In this document: piece by piece, positions 1 to 8,151 of the stretch | Layout of the letters: every line of letters begins with the position of its first letter | Numbering within the stretch: the stretch's first letter is position 1 | DNA from: Nocardioides pini | Lineage (GTDB): Bacteria; Actinomycetota; Actinomycetes; Propionibacteriales; Nocardioidaceae | Length of the DNA stretch: 64,000 nucleotides | Direction: 5' to 3' | Assembly: GCF_026712185.1 (NCBI RefSeq) | Contig: NZ_JAPPUX010000003.1 | Coordinates: 372,001 to 436,000 of the forward strand | Translations under genes and position numbers: made by a program | Notes under the pieces: generated by a model | Databases searched by the model: none | The model's input: the letters and a program-made list of their open reading frames with translations, nothing else | What the model was told of the DNA's origin: nothing

Positions 1-29
1 TCGGTATGACGCTGCTCGGTCGGGCGCTG

Positions 30-77
30 CTGCGTCATACGAGCCGGGACCCATAGGTGCGGATCGGTATGACGCAG
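30..77. repeat. REP-like 48-bp palindromic element, copy 1
   Basis: A perfect 11-bp inverted repeat (CTGCGTCATAC at 30-40, GTATGACGCAG at 67-77) encloses 26 nt. A further TCGGTATGACGC half-unit lies at 1-12. A second element of the same size, with the same right half, lies at 27551-27598. Both are intergenic. This copy sits just past the stop of the ribonuclease D gene, so it could also act as its terminator, although no T-tract is visible. Confidence 0.7.
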
Positions 78-109
78 CCAGGCGCCAGCCGCCCTCGGAG
101 TGAGGCCCG

Positions 110-1399
110 CTACTCCCGCTCGGCGCCCAGGATCGCGCCGACGAGCGCGCCGGTCACCAGCTCGGCCTGCCAGGGCCGGGCGCCGTAGGACGCCAGCTGG
201 GCGCGGACGGCCCCGGCCAGCTCGGCCGGCTCCCGGGTCGACGGGGGCGCCCACATCAGCCGGCGGAGGTAGTCGGGGGTGAGGAGGTTCTCCACCGGCA
301 GGTGGTGCACCTCGGCGAGGTTGAGCATCGCCTCGCGCGCGGCCTTGAAGCGCCGGTCGGCGACCGGCTCGCGGTCGGCCCAGGTGCGGGGGTGCGGGGG
401 TCCGTCGCCGCGCGGGGCGCGGGTGGGCAGGTCGTCCTCGTCCATGTCGCGGACCCGCTGCAGCGCCTCGACCCACGTCGTGGCGTAGCGGCTCGCGCCC
501 CGTCCGTGGAAACCCTGCGTCGACAGCAGCGCCCGCCGGTCGGTCGGCATCGCGGTGGCCGCGACGACGATGGCCGAGTCCGGGAGGATCCGGCCGGGCG
601 TCACGTCGCGCTCGGCGGCGATGGCGTCGCGGGCCTCCCACAGCGCTCGCGCGGCGCCCAGTGCGCGGCGCCCGCGCAGCCGGTGCACCCCGGACGTACG
701 ACGCCACGCGTCGACGCGGACGGCCGGCTCGAAGCCCAGCAGGTGGTCGAACTCCTGCCGCGCCCACTCGGCCTTGCCGGCCCGCTCGAGCTCGGTGGCC
801 ATGTGGTCGCGGAGCTCGAGGAGGACCTCGACGTCGAGCGCGGCGTACTCCAGCCAGGGCTTGGGCAGCGGACGGGTCGACCAGTCGGCGGCCGAGTGCT
901 CCTTGCGCATGCGCTGGCCGAGCACGGTCTCGACCAGGGTGGCGAGGCCGACGCGGGGGTAGCCGAGGAGGCGGCCGGCGAGCTCGGTGTCGAAGAGGCT
1001 CGTCGGGGTCAGCCCGACCTCGCGCAGGCAGGGCAGGTCCTGGGTGGCGGCGTGCAGGATCCACTCGGTGCCGTCGAGGGCCTCCTGCAGCGGCGCCAGG
1101 GTCGACATGCCGATCGGGTCGACCAGCCAGGTGCCGGCGCCCTCGCGGCGCAGCTGGATGAGGTAGGCGCGGTTGGAGTAGCGGTAGCCGGACGCGCGCT
1201 CGGCGTCGATGGCGACCGGCCCGGTCGCGGCGGCGAGGGCGGCGCAGGCCTCCAGCAGGCCCTCGTCGGTGTCGACCACCTCGGGCAGGCCGTCGCGGAG
1301 CTCGAGCAGCGGGGCAGGCGGCGGGGGCGGCGTCTCGACCTCGGCCGGCTCGCCCTCGGGTGGGGCTCCGGCGGGGGAGTGCTCCGCGTTGTCGGGCAT
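110..1399 (-). CDS. rnd: Ribonuclease D-like 3'-5' exonuclease with HRDC domain
   Basis: This 429-residue protein is a DEDD-superfamily 3'-5' exoribonuclease expected to act in tRNA or structured RNA 3' processing. Exo motif I is seen in VAIDAERASG (about residue 60), the second motif region in HAATQDL and the third in EYAALDVEVL, whose Tyr suggests the DEDDy type. A helical HRDC nucleic-acid-binding domain follows at about residues 215-295. The N-terminus is Pro/Glu-rich and probably disordered. The gene lies 4 nt downstream of the DUF3000 gene on the same strand, and the pair forms an operon. The same neighbour order (rnd, DUF3000, hemE) is known from other actinobacteria such as Mycobacterium. 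The identification of family is firm; the exact RNA substrates cannot be read from sequence. Confidence 0.93.
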   Translation of the reverse strand: MPDNAEHSPAGAPPEGEPAEVETPPPPPAPLLELRDGLPEVVDTDEGLLEACAALAAATGPVAIDAERASGYRYSNRAYLIQLRREGAGTWLVDPIGMSTLAPLQEALDGTEWILHAATQDLPCLREVGLTPTSLFDTELAGRLLGYPRVGLATLVETVLGQRMRKEHSAADWSTRPLPKPWLEYAALDVEVLLELRDHMATELERAGKAEWARQEFDHLLGFEPAVRVDAWRRTSGVHRLRGRRALGAARALWEARDAIAAERDVTPGRILPDSAIVVAATAMPTDRRALLSTQGFHGRGASRYATTWVEALQRVRDMDEDDLPTRAPRGDGPPHPRTWADREPVADRRFKAAREAMLNLAEVHHLPVENLLTPDYLRRLMWAPPSTREPAELAGAVRAQLASYGARPWQAELVTGALVGAILGAERE

Positions 1400-1403
1400 C
1401 GGG

Positions 1404-2024
1404 TCAGGTGCCGCGCTGTCCGCGTCGGCTGGGGATCGCCGTGACCCCCTCGGGCACCGGCGGCAGCCCGACGGCGGTGCACATCAACTCGCCCCACGCC
1501 TCCACGTGCGCGGTCATGTCGAGGCCACCGGCCTCGTCGACGTCGGGGGTCCAGGACGCGCGGATCTCGACCTGCGCGGTGCCGGCCTCGTCGGCCATCC
1601 CGCCGAAGCTCTCGGTCGTGACGCAGGTGACCGTCCCGGAGGCGGCGTGGTGGCCGGCCCCGTGGGCGTCGAGCGCCTCGACCAGCCACGACCAGCCGAC
1701 CGCGGCCAGCATCGGGTCCGCGCCGAGCTCGGGGTCGATGTCGGCGCGCGCGTAGGCCACGCAGCGGAACGTGCCGTCCCACGCGTCGTTGCCGGCCGGG
1801 TCGTGCAGCAGGATCAGGCGCCCGGTGCCGAGGTCCTCCTCGTCGACCGTGACGTCGGCGCTCAGCGCGGAGGACCACGGCGCGATGCGCTGCGGAGCGG
1901 GCATCTCCTCGCAGAAGACCTCCGGGCGCAGCGAGGCCCGACGCATCGACTCCACAGCCGCGCGGAACTCCGCGGGCCCAGCCGCGGCAGCATTGCCCGG
2001 GTGGGTCTCGTGACGGGCCACCAT
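1404..2024 (-). CDS. DUF3000 domain-containing protein
   Basis: This 206-residue protein matches the actinobacterial DUF3000 family, whose function is unknown. It is soluble, acidic and has no signal peptide or membrane segment. It is rich in short beta-strand-like stretches such as TGRLILLHDP and GWSWLVEALD. An upstream in-frame ATG exists at 2093. I prefer the start at 2024 because TACTCT at 2031-2036 (minus strand) lies 6 nt before that ATG, the spacing of a leaderless promoter. The gene is divergent from hemE and is followed after 4 nt by rnd, so it should be co-transcribed with rnd. No function should be assigned beyond the family. Confidence 0.88.
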   Translation of the reverse strand: MVARHETHPGNAAAAGPAEFRAAVESMRRASLRPEVFCEEMPAPQRIAPWSSALSADVTVDEEDLGTGRLILLHDPAGNDAWDGTFRCVAYARADIDPELGADPMLAAVGWSWLVEALDAHGAGHHAASGTVTCVTTESFGGMADEAGTAQVEIRASWTPDVDEAGGLDMTAHVEAWGELMCTAVGLPPVPEGVTAIPSRRGQRGT

Positions 2025-2030
2025 GAGGTC

Positions 2031-2089
2031 AGAGTAGGCCAGCGCCCGGCTCCGCCGATGTGCCGCCACGCCGCCTGACCTGCGAAGAT
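2031..2089. promoter_or_regulatory. Divergent leaderless promoters, DUF3000-rnd and hemE
   Basis: On the minus strand TACTCT (2031-2036) sits 6 nt before the DUF3000 ATG. On the plus strand GAAGAT (2084-2089) sits 6 nt before the hemE GTG at 2096. Both spacings put the transcription start on or next to the start codon. The hemE box is the weaker match. Confidence 0.55.
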
Positions 2090-2095
2090 TCACGG

Positions 2096-3142
2096 GTGAC
2101 CGACGCCGTGCCCACGCCCCACCCCGGACTGGCCCAGAGCCCCTTCCTCGCGGCGGCGCGCGGTGAGGTCCCGTCCCACACGCCGGTCTGGTACATGCGG
2201 CAGGCGGGCCGCTCGCTGCCCGAGTACCTCAAGGTGCGCGAGGGCATCGGGATGCTCGAGTCCTGCATGGACGCCGACCTGGTGACCGAGATCACCCTGC
2301 AGCCCGTCCGTCGCTACGGCGTGGACGCGGCCATCTTCTTCTCCGACATCGTGCTGCCGCTCAAGGCCGTCGGCGTCGACCTCGACATCAAGCCGGGCGT
2401 CGGTCCCGTCGTGGCCTCACCGGTGCGCACCATGGCCGACGTGGAGGCCATCCCCGACCTCACGGCCGAGCACGTCCCCTACATCTCGCAGGCCGTGCGC
2501 CAGCTCGTCGCCGAGCTCGGCGCGACGCCGCTGATCGGCTTCGCCGGCGCGCCCTTCACCGTGGCGTCCTACCTCGTCGAGGGCGGGCCGTCGAAGGAGC
2601 ACGCCAGGACCAAGGCGATGATGTTCGGCGCCCCCGACGTGTGGGACGCGCTGATGCACAAGATCGCCGGCATCGCCGCCGCCTACCTCCGCATCCAGGT
2701 CCGGGCCGGGGCCTCAGCCGTCCAGCTCTTCGACTCGTGGGCGGGCGCCCTCACGCCGGCCGACTACCGCGCGTCGGTCATGCCGCACTCCCAGCGCGTG
2801 CTCGCCGCGGCCGGCGAGCTCGGCGTGCCGCGCATCCACTTCGGCGTCGGCACCAGCAACCTGCTCGGCCTGATGGGCGAGGCGGGCGCCGACGTGGTCG
2901 GCGTCGACTGGCGTACGCCGCTGGAGCAGGCGATCCCGCTGGTCGGCGACCGGGCGGTGCAGGGCAACCTCGACCCGACCCTGGTCTTCGCGCCCACCGA
3001 GGTGATGACCGCGCGCGCGGCCGAGATCATCGAGGCGGGCCGCCGGGCCAAGGGCCACATCTTCAACCTCGGCCACGGCGTCATCCCCTCGACGGACCCC
3101 GGTCAGCTCACGGCGCTGACCGAGTTCGTGCACGGCTGCTGA
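2096..3142 (+). CDS. hemE: Uroporphyrinogen III decarboxylase
   Basis: HemE decarboxylates the four acetate side chains of uroporphyrinogen III to give coproporphyrinogen III, in the cytosol. The 348-residue protein has the family length and its signature N-terminal motif VWYMRQAGRSLPEY, FFSDIVLPLKA with the active-site Asp, the FAGAPFTVASY segment and the C-terminal FNLGHGVIPST motif. I chose the GTG at 2096 over the ATG at 2060 because the protein start then matches the family and a -10-like GAAGAT lies 6 nt upstream. The 3' end overlaps the convergent LysR gene by 35 nt. The later-acting genes cgoX/hemY and hemQ lie about 9.6 kb downstream, separated by sulfur genes. Confidence 0.97.
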   Translation: MTDAVPTPHPGLAQSPFLAAARGEVPSHTPVWYMRQAGRSLPEYLKVREGIGMLESCMDADLVTEITLQPVRRYGVDAAIFFSDIVLPLKAVGVDLDIKPGVGPVVASPVRTMADVEAIPDLTAEHVPYISQAVRQLVAELGATPLIGFAGAPFTVASYLVEGGPSKEHARTKAMMFGAPDVWDALMHKIAGIAAAYLRIQVRAGASAVQLFDSWAGALTPADYRASVMPHSQRVLAAAGELGVPRIHFGVGTSNLLGLMGEAGADVVGVDWRTPLEQAIPLVGDRAVQGNLDPTLVFAPTEVMTARAAEIIEAGRRAKGHIFNLGHGVIPSTDPGQLTALTEFVHGC

Positions 3143-4115
3143 TCGGCGTCACCGGCGTCAGGTCCGCCGTGGCTTCCGCCGCCGGGTCGGACGCGGTCGC
3201 GGGCAGCTCGACCGACGACAGGTAGATCCGGGCCTGGCGGACCAGCGCGCGCTGCAGGTCTCGCAGCGGCTCGGGCACCCGCTCGGCTCGACGCCGCAGC
3301 ATGAGCAGCATCACCGTCGTCTGGTCGGTCTGGATCGGACGCGTGGTGAGCACTCCTGCCTCGACGAGCGGGTCGGCGACGATGGAGAAGTCGGGGAGCA
3401 CCGAGATCCCGAGCCCAGCGGCCACCATCGCCTTGCCCATCTCCGCCCCGTCGGTGGCATAGGTCGTGCCCGGCAGGTTGCCGGCGAAGAGGCGGTGGGC
3501 GTAGCGGTGCATCACGAAGCCGGGCCTCATGAGCACGTGCGGCTCGGCGCGGAGGTCGTCCACGGTGACCCGCTCCTTGGCGGTCAACGGGTGTCCGACG
3601 GGGAGGCAGGCGACCGGCGTGCCCTCGATCAGCCGGTCGGCGACGAGCGTCGGCGGCACCTCGTCGCCGGGCAGCACGTTGACCAGGCCGAGGTCGAGCG
3701 ATCCCTCGGCGAGGCCCTGCTGGATGTCGACCTGCCGGCCGTTGACGACCTCGACGCCGCCGGAGCCGTGGCGGGCGTGCAGGTCGCGCAGGGCGGGGGC
3801 GAGCAGGCTGGACGAGGCGGTGACGACCGTGCCGATGCGCAGGTCGCGGCGACGGACGGACTGCTGGCCCGCCGCCTGCCGCAGCCGGTCGACCGCCTCG
3901 AGCACCTCGGTCATGTTCTGCAGCAGGTCGAGGCCCTGCCGGCTGATCCGCGACCCGGTGCGCCGGCGGTCGAGCAGCGTCGTGCCGAGCTCCTTCTCCA
4001 GCTTGGTCACCGCCTCGCTCAGGGCCGGCTGGGAGATGTGCATCGCCTCGCTCGCGCGGCGCAGCGAGCCGTGCTCGGTCACCGCCGCGAGGTATTCCAG
4101 CTGTTCGATCCGCAC
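3108..4115 (-). CDS. LysR-family transcriptional regulator, probable sulfur-gene regulator
   Basis: This 335-residue protein has an N-terminal winged helix-turn-helix (residues 1-60; MRIEQLEYLAAVTEHGSLRRA, SQPALSEAVTKLE) followed by a LysR substrate-binding domain (about 92-295). The start is GTG with AGGAG 7 nt upstream. It is transcribed divergently from the flavin monooxygenase operon, the classic arrangement for a LysR regulator of its neighbour. CysB/Cbl-like control of sulfur acquisition is therefore plausible but inferred. The last 35 nt overlap the end of hemE in antisense. The C-terminal 40 residues are low-complexity (Ala/Thr/Arg) and look like a poorly conserved extension. The effector is unknown. 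Confidence 0.9.
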   Translation of the reverse strand: MRIEQLEYLAAVTEHGSLRRASEAMHISQPALSEAVTKLEKELGTTLLDRRRTGSRISRQGLDLLQNMTEVLEAVDRLRQAAGQQSVRRRDLRIGTVVTASSSLLAPALRDLHARHGSGGVEVVNGRQVDIQQGLAEGSLDLGLVNVLPGDEVPPTLVADRLIEGTPVACLPVGHPLTAKERVTVDDLRAEPHVLMRPGFVMHRYAHRLFAGNLPGTTYATDGAEMGKAMVAAGLGISVLPDFSIVADPLVEAGVLTTRPIQTDQTTVMLLMLRRRAERVPEPLRDLQRALVRQARIYLSSVELPATASDPAAEATADLTPVTPISSRARTRSAP

Positions 4116-4249
4116 GCTCTGCTCCTGCCGGGGGGTCTGGTCTGGCTCTGGTCTGGTTGTCCGAGGTGGTGCTGTCGGGGCCGTGGTCGCGGGGTGGACG
4201 GCAAAACCTGCTACCGGGAGTTCGTGGTCCGCGACCTCGATTCCCTAAA

Positions 4250-4268
4250 GTCTACTAAGTAACTATAC
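4250..4268. promoter_or_regulatory. Operator/promoter-like site, first monooxygenase gene
   Basis: GTCTACTAAGTAACTATAC is an imperfect dyad containing the perfect core TACTAAGTA (4253-4261). It starts 39 nt before the ATG at 4289. AT-rich islands are rare in this DNA. The site shares GTCTAC and its position with 5727-5745, and its AAGT-n-ACT core with the palindrome at 14831-14857. TATAC could also serve as part of a -10 box. Confidence 0.5.
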
Positions 4269-4288
4269 AAAACGGGAGGAACTCACCC

Positions 4289-5590
4289 ATGACCACCCTG
4301 CGTGTCCGGCCCACCCGCAGCCGCGACGACTCCGCGCCCCGCCGCCAGCCCACCGACTGGAGCGCGGTGCTCGCGTCCATCTCCGAGGGCGCGCTGCGGC
4401 GCGAGGTCGACGGCGAGCTGCCGGTCGAGGCGGTGCGCCTGCTCAAGTCGGAGGGGTTCGGCGCGTTGCGCGTCCCGGCCGCGTCCGGCGGCGGCGGGTT
4501 GGGCCTCGTCGACCTCGCGCGCCTCTGGATCGAGCTGGCTGCCGTCGATGCCAACCTGCCGCAGGCCTTCCGCGGGCACTTCGCGCTGGTCGAGGACCGG
4601 CTGTGGCACCACGCCCGCACCAGCGACCAGCGGGTGTGGTTCGACCGGTTCGTCGCCGGGGAGATGGCCGGCAACGCCTGGGCCGAGGTCGGCTCCGACA
4701 TCGACCTGCCGCGCACCGTGCTGCGCCCGCGCGCCGACGGGACCTACCGGCTCGACGGCACGAAGTACTACACGACCGGCACGATCTTCGCGGAGTGGAC
4801 CGACGTGCACGCACGACTCGCGCGGCCCGGGCACCCCGACGAGGTGGAGGAGCCCACCGCCATCGCGCTCGTCGACACCCGCGACCCGGGCGTGCGCACG
4901 GTCGACGACTGGAACGGGTTCGGCCAGAAGGGCACCGGCAGCGGCACGACCACGTTCGACAACGTCGGCGTGCCGGCCGAGCACGTGCTGCCCTTCGAGG
5001 ACCGGTTCCCCTACCAGACCGCGTTCTACCAGCTGAACCTCCTCGCCACGCTGACCGGGATCGCCCGGGCCGCGCTCCGCGACGTGGTCGACGCCGTGCA
5101 GAAGCGCACCCGCAACTTCTCGCACGCCAACGCGCCGCGCGTGCGCGACGACGCCCAGGTGCTGGCGCTGGTCGGCGAGATCGCCGCCGCGGTCTACGCG
5201 GCCGAGGCTGCCACCCTGCGGGTGGCTGGCAGCATCCAGGCCGTGGCGGACGCGTCGCTCGCGAGCGCCGACGAGATCGCGGCCCTCGTCGAGGCGAGCG
5301 AGATCGAGTCGTCGACCGCCCAGGTCGTGGTCTCCGAGCTGGTCCTGCGGGCCACCTCCGACCTCTTCGACGCGCTGGGGGCCTCCGCCACCGCACGGCC
5401 GCTCGCGCTCGACCGCCACTGGCGCAACGCGCGCACGGTCGCCTCGCACAACCCGCGCATCCTCAAGGCCCGGGTCGTCGGCGCCCACGCCGTCAACGGC
5501 ACCCCGCCGCCGTACGCCTGGTCCATCGGCGGGACGCGCCGTCGCCAGGACTGGGACGACACGAGGCCTCGCTCCGGCGACGCCGGCTGA
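4289..5590 (+). CDS. Acyl-CoA-dehydrogenase-fold flavin monooxygenase (DszC/SfnB-like), paralogue 1
   Basis: The 433-residue protein has the three-part fold of acyl-CoA dehydrogenases: helical N-domain (about 40-130), beta middle domain (about 135-240; GNAWAEVGSD, GTKYYTTGTIFAEW) and helical C-domain. It carries the monooxygenase signature DRHWRNARTVASHNP near the C-terminus, typical of DszC/SfnB-type FMNH2-dependent oxygenases, rather than the catalytic Glu region of true dehydrogenases. Such enzymes oxidise organosulfur compounds in sulfur scavenging. The start is supported by GGGAGGA 9 nt upstream. It is divergent from LysR and heads the sulfur cluster. A large hairpin separates it from its paralogue at 5763. 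The substrate cannot be deduced; a sulfone, sulfoxide or thioether is plausible. Confidence 0.85.
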   Translation: MTTLRVRPTRSRDDSAPRRQPTDWSAVLASISEGALRREVDGELPVEAVRLLKSEGFGALRVPAASGGGGLGLVDLARLWIELAAVDANLPQAFRGHFALVEDRLWHHARTSDQRVWFDRFVAGEMAGNAWAEVGSDIDLPRTVLRPRADGTYRLDGTKYYTTGTIFAEWTDVHARLARPGHPDEVEEPTAIALVDTRDPGVRTVDDWNGFGQKGTGSGTTTFDNVGVPAEHVLPFEDRFPYQTAFYQLNLLATLTGIARAALRDVVDAVQKRTRNFSHANAPRVRDDAQVLALVGEIAAAVYAAEAATLRVAGSIQAVADASLASADEIAALVEASEIESSTAQVVVSELVLRATSDLFDALGASATARPLALDRHWRNARTVASHNPRILKARVVGAHAVNGTPPPYAWSIGGTRRRQDWDDTRPRSGDAG

Positions 5591-5616
5591 GACCGACCGG
5601 TCACGCACCGGCTCCG

Positions 5617-5673
5617 GAGGGGGTGGAGGGAGGTGCCTTGCGTTGCCTGCAAGGCATCTCCTTCCACCCCCTC
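5617..5673. terminator. Large perfect-type hairpin between the two monooxygenase genes
   Basis: The arms 5617-5641 and 5649-5673 pair over 25 positions with only two G-U wobbles and a 7-nt loop. It begins 27 nt after the stop at 5590 and ends before the next promoter/operator. No T-tract follows, so it may be a terminator, an RNA-stabilising 3' structure or a palindromic repeat. Confidence 0.6.
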
Positions 5674-5726
5674 GACATCCCCGCGCGAGGCCGGTCCCGG
5701 GATCGGGGCTCGACGCTGCTACCTTT

Positions 5727-5745
5727 GTCTACAAGATCAATAGAG
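5727..5745. promoter_or_regulatory. Operator/promoter-like site, second monooxygenase gene
   Basis: GTCTACAAGATCAATAGAG agrees with the site at 4250-4268 in 12 of 19 positions and begins 36 nt before the ATG at 5763, against 39 nt there. It contains the dyad tCTA-n9-TAGa. GTCTA/TAGAC half-sites resemble those of the corynebacterial sulfur repressor McbR, but that is only a resemblance. Confidence 0.45.
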
Positions 5746-5762
5746 TTTGTGCTGGAGGAGAG

Positions 5763-6989
5763 ATGAGCGCTGTCGTCGTCCCCGAGGTCGGAGCCGTCCC
5801 GGTCCTGACCCGCGACGAGGCGATCGCGGTCGCCACCGAGATCGCCGCCGAGCTCGCGGCCACGTCGCTCGAGCGCGACCGCGACCGCGTGCTGCCCAGG
5901 CGCGAGCTCGACCGCCTCTCGACCTCGGGCCTGCTCGCGGTGACGGTCCCGACCGAGCACGGCGGCGCCGGTCTCCCGGTCGAGACGCTGGCCGAGGTCT
6001 TCCGGATCCTCGCGACCGGCGACCCGAGCGTGGCCCAGGTGCCGCACAGCCACTTCGTCTACGTCAACGCGCTGCGCCACCAGGGCACGCGCGAGCAGCA
6101 GTGGTTCCTCTTCCGCGAGGTGCTGGCCGGCAAGCGGTTCGGCAACGCGCAGTCCGAGGTGGGCACGAAGCACGTCCGCGACATCCGGACGACGCTGACA
6201 CCGGCCGGGCACGGGCGCTGGACGCTGAGCGGCACCAAGGGCTACAGCACGGGCGCGCTCTTCGCCGACTGGATCCCGGTGCTCGCCCGCCAGGACACGC
6301 TGGCCGCGCCGGGCACCGGCCCGCTGCACGTGGCCTGGGTCGAGCGGCACGCCCCCGGCGTGAGCGTCACCGACGACTGGGACGGCATGGGCCAGCGCAC
6401 CACCGCCAGCGGCACCGTGCGGCTCGACCAGGTCGAGGTGGGCGCCGACCGGATCACGCCCTACCACCTGACCTTCGAGGGCCCGCAGACCTACGGCGCG
6501 TTCGCGCAGGTGCTGCACGCCGCGCTCGACGTCGGCATCGCCCGCGCCGCGCTCACCGAGGCGGCGGCGTTCGTCCGCACGACGTCGCGCCCCTACCCGG
6601 ATGCCGGCGTCGACCGGGCGGCCGACGACCCGCTGGTCGTCCAGGCGCTCGGCGAGATGGAGCTCGACGTACGCGCCTCGGAGGCGCTGCTGCGCGAGGC
6701 CGCCCGTGCCGTCGACGCCGCCGACGCCGACCTCACCGCCGACACCGCGGCGACCGCGAGCCTGGCCGTGGCCGCCGTACGGGCCCACTCGGCCCGCGTG
6801 TCCGTCGAGGTCGCAAGCCGGCTCTTCGAGGTGTGCGGCACCCGCTCCGCCCTCGCCTCGCTCAACCTCGACCGCCACTGGCGCAACGCCCGCACGCACA
6901 CCCTGCACGACCCGGCCGCCTGGAAGGTGCAGCACCTCGGCAGGTACGTCGCCGACGGCACGCCGCCGCCCAACCACGGCCAGCTCTGA
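5763..6989 (+). CDS. Acyl-CoA-dehydrogenase-fold flavin monooxygenase (DszC/SfnB-like), paralogue 2
   Basis: This 408-residue protein is a paralogue of the 4289 gene product. It shows the same domain order and the near-identical signature LNLDRHWRNARTHTLHDP, with the middle-domain motif LSGTKGYSTGALFADW. The family includes sulfur-acquisition oxidoreductase SfnB and dibenzothiophene monooxygenase DszC, which need FMNH2 from a partner reductase. Two candidate reductases are encoded at 8148 and 8681. The start at 5763 has GGAGGAG 4-5 nt upstream; a longer reading from 5643 would run through the operator. The 19-nt gap to the SsuD gene suggests one transcript from here to the MFS gene. Having two diverged copies suggests two substrates or successive steps. 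Confidence 0.85.
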   Translation: MSAVVVPEVGAVPVLTRDEAIAVATEIAAELAATSLERDRDRVLPRRELDRLSTSGLLAVTVPTEHGGAGLPVETLAEVFRILATGDPSVAQVPHSHFVYVNALRHQGTREQQWFLFREVLAGKRFGNAQSEVGTKHVRDIRTTLTPAGHGRWTLSGTKGYSTGALFADWIPVLARQDTLAAPGTGPLHVAWVERHAPGVSVTDDWDGMGQRTTASGTVRLDQVEVGADRITPYHLTFEGPQTYGAFAQVLHAALDVGIARAALTEAAAFVRTTSRPYPDAGVDRAADDPLVVQALGEMELDVRASEALLREAARAVDAADADLTADTAATASLAVAAVRAHSARVSVEVASRLFEVCGTRSALASLNLDRHWRNARTHTLHDPAAWKVQHLGRYVADGTPPPNHGQL

Positions 6990-7008
6990 CCCCGCGAAAG
7001 GATCAACG

Positions 7009-8151
7009 ATGAAGTTCCACTGGTTCCTGCCCACCAACGGCGGTGACGGCCGGCAGGTCGTCAGCGGCGGCCACGGCGTCTCCCACGGCTCCGGCGGCCG
7101 GCCGGCGAGCGTTCCCTACCTCGGGCAGATCGCCCGCAGCGCCGAGCAGCTCGGCTTCGAGGCCGCGCTGACCCCGACCGGCGCCTGGTGCGAGGACGCG
7201 TGGCTGACGACCGCGATGCTGGCGCCGCTGTCCGAGCGGCTGAAGTTCCTCGTGGCCTTCCGGCCCGGGATGACGTCGCCGACGCTGGCCGCGCAGATGG
7301 CCGCGACTTTCCAGAACCTCTCGGGCGGTCGCCTGCTGCTCAACGTGGTGACCGGGGGCGAGTCCCACGAGCAGCGCGCCTACGGCGACTTCCTCGACAA
7401 GGACGCGCGCTACGAGCGCTGCGACGAGTTCCTCGAGATCGTCCGCAGGCTCTGGACCGGTGACGAGGTCACCTTCGCCGGCCGCCACCTGCGGGTGGAG
7501 CAGGCGCGGCTCCAGCAGCTGCCCGACCCGGTCCCCGGCATCTACTTCGGCGGCTCCTCGCCGGCCGCAGGGATCGTGGCCGCCAAGCACGCCGACGTCT
7601 ACCTCACGTGGGGCGAGCCGCCGGCCGCCGTGGCCAGGAAGATCGCCTGGATCCGCGAGCTCGCCGACCAGCAGGGTCGCGAGATCCGCTTCGGCATCCG
7701 CATGCACACCATCAACCGCGACACCTCCGAGGAGGCGTGGGCCGAGGCCGACCGCCTGCTCGAGGGCATCGACGACGCCGAGATCCGGCGCGTGCAGGAG
7801 GGCCTCAAGAGGTCGGAGTCGGTCGGCCAGCAGAACATGCTCGCCCTCAACAACGGCTCGCGCGAGGGCCTGGAGATCCACCCCAACGTCTGGGCCGGCG
7901 TCGGCCTGGTCCGCGGCGGGGCCGGCACCGCGCTCGTCGGCAGCCACGAGGAGGTGGCCGACCGGATCGAGGAGTACGCCGCCCTCGGCATCGAGGAGTT
8001 CGTGCTCTCGGCCTACCCGCACCTCGAGGGCGCCTACCACTTCGGCGAGGGCGTGCTGCCGGTGCTCGAGAGGCGCGGCCTGTGGACCAACCCCGCCCCG
8101 GTCGCGGCCCGCGCGTCCGTGCCCTTCGGCGGTCAGCGAGCCGCGTCGTGA
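7009..8151 (+). CDS. ssuD: FMNH2-dependent alkanesulfonate monooxygenase
   Basis: SsuD cleaves alkanesulfonates to aldehyde and sulfite using FMNH2 and O2. The 380-residue product has the length of E. coli SsuD (381) and aligns along its whole length. Visible blocks include the N-terminal FWFLPT-like stretch, CEDAW with the conserved Cys (residue 61), KFLVAFRPGMTSPT, the YFGGSSPAA motif, LTWGEPPA, SVGQQNM and the C-terminal loop region WAGVGLVRGGAGTALVG. It is a TIM-barrel luciferase-like enzyme. An AAAGGA lies upstream of the ATG at 7009. The stop overlaps the GTG of the reductase gene by 4 nt (8148-8151). The E. coli FLPTHGDG motif reads FLPTNGGDG here, a possible specificity change. Confidence 0.93.
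   Translation: MKFHWFLPTNGGDGRQVVSGGHGVSHGSGGRPASVPYLGQIARSAEQLGFEAALTPTGAWCEDAWLTTAMLAPLSERLKFLVAFRPGMTSPTLAAQMAATFQNLSGGRLLLNVVTGGESHEQRAYGDFLDKDARYERCDEFLEIVRRLWTGDEVTFAGRHLRVEQARLQQLPDPVPGIYFGGSSPAAGIVAAKHADVYLTWGEPPAAVARKIAWIRELADQQGREIRFGIRMHTINRDTSEEAWAEADRLLEGIDDAEIRRVQEGLKRSESVGQQNMLALNNGSREGLEIHPNVWAGVGLVRGGAGTALVGSHEEVADRIEEYAALGIEEFVLSAYPHLEGAYHFGEGVLPVLERRGLWTNPAPVAARASVPFGGQRAAS

Noticed and set aside
302-1444. Long plus-strand open frame (380 codons) antisense to ribonuclease D.
   Set aside because: Its product is low-complexity Arg/Gly/Val and mirrors the real minus-strand gene's GC3 pattern; a typical high-GC shadow frame.
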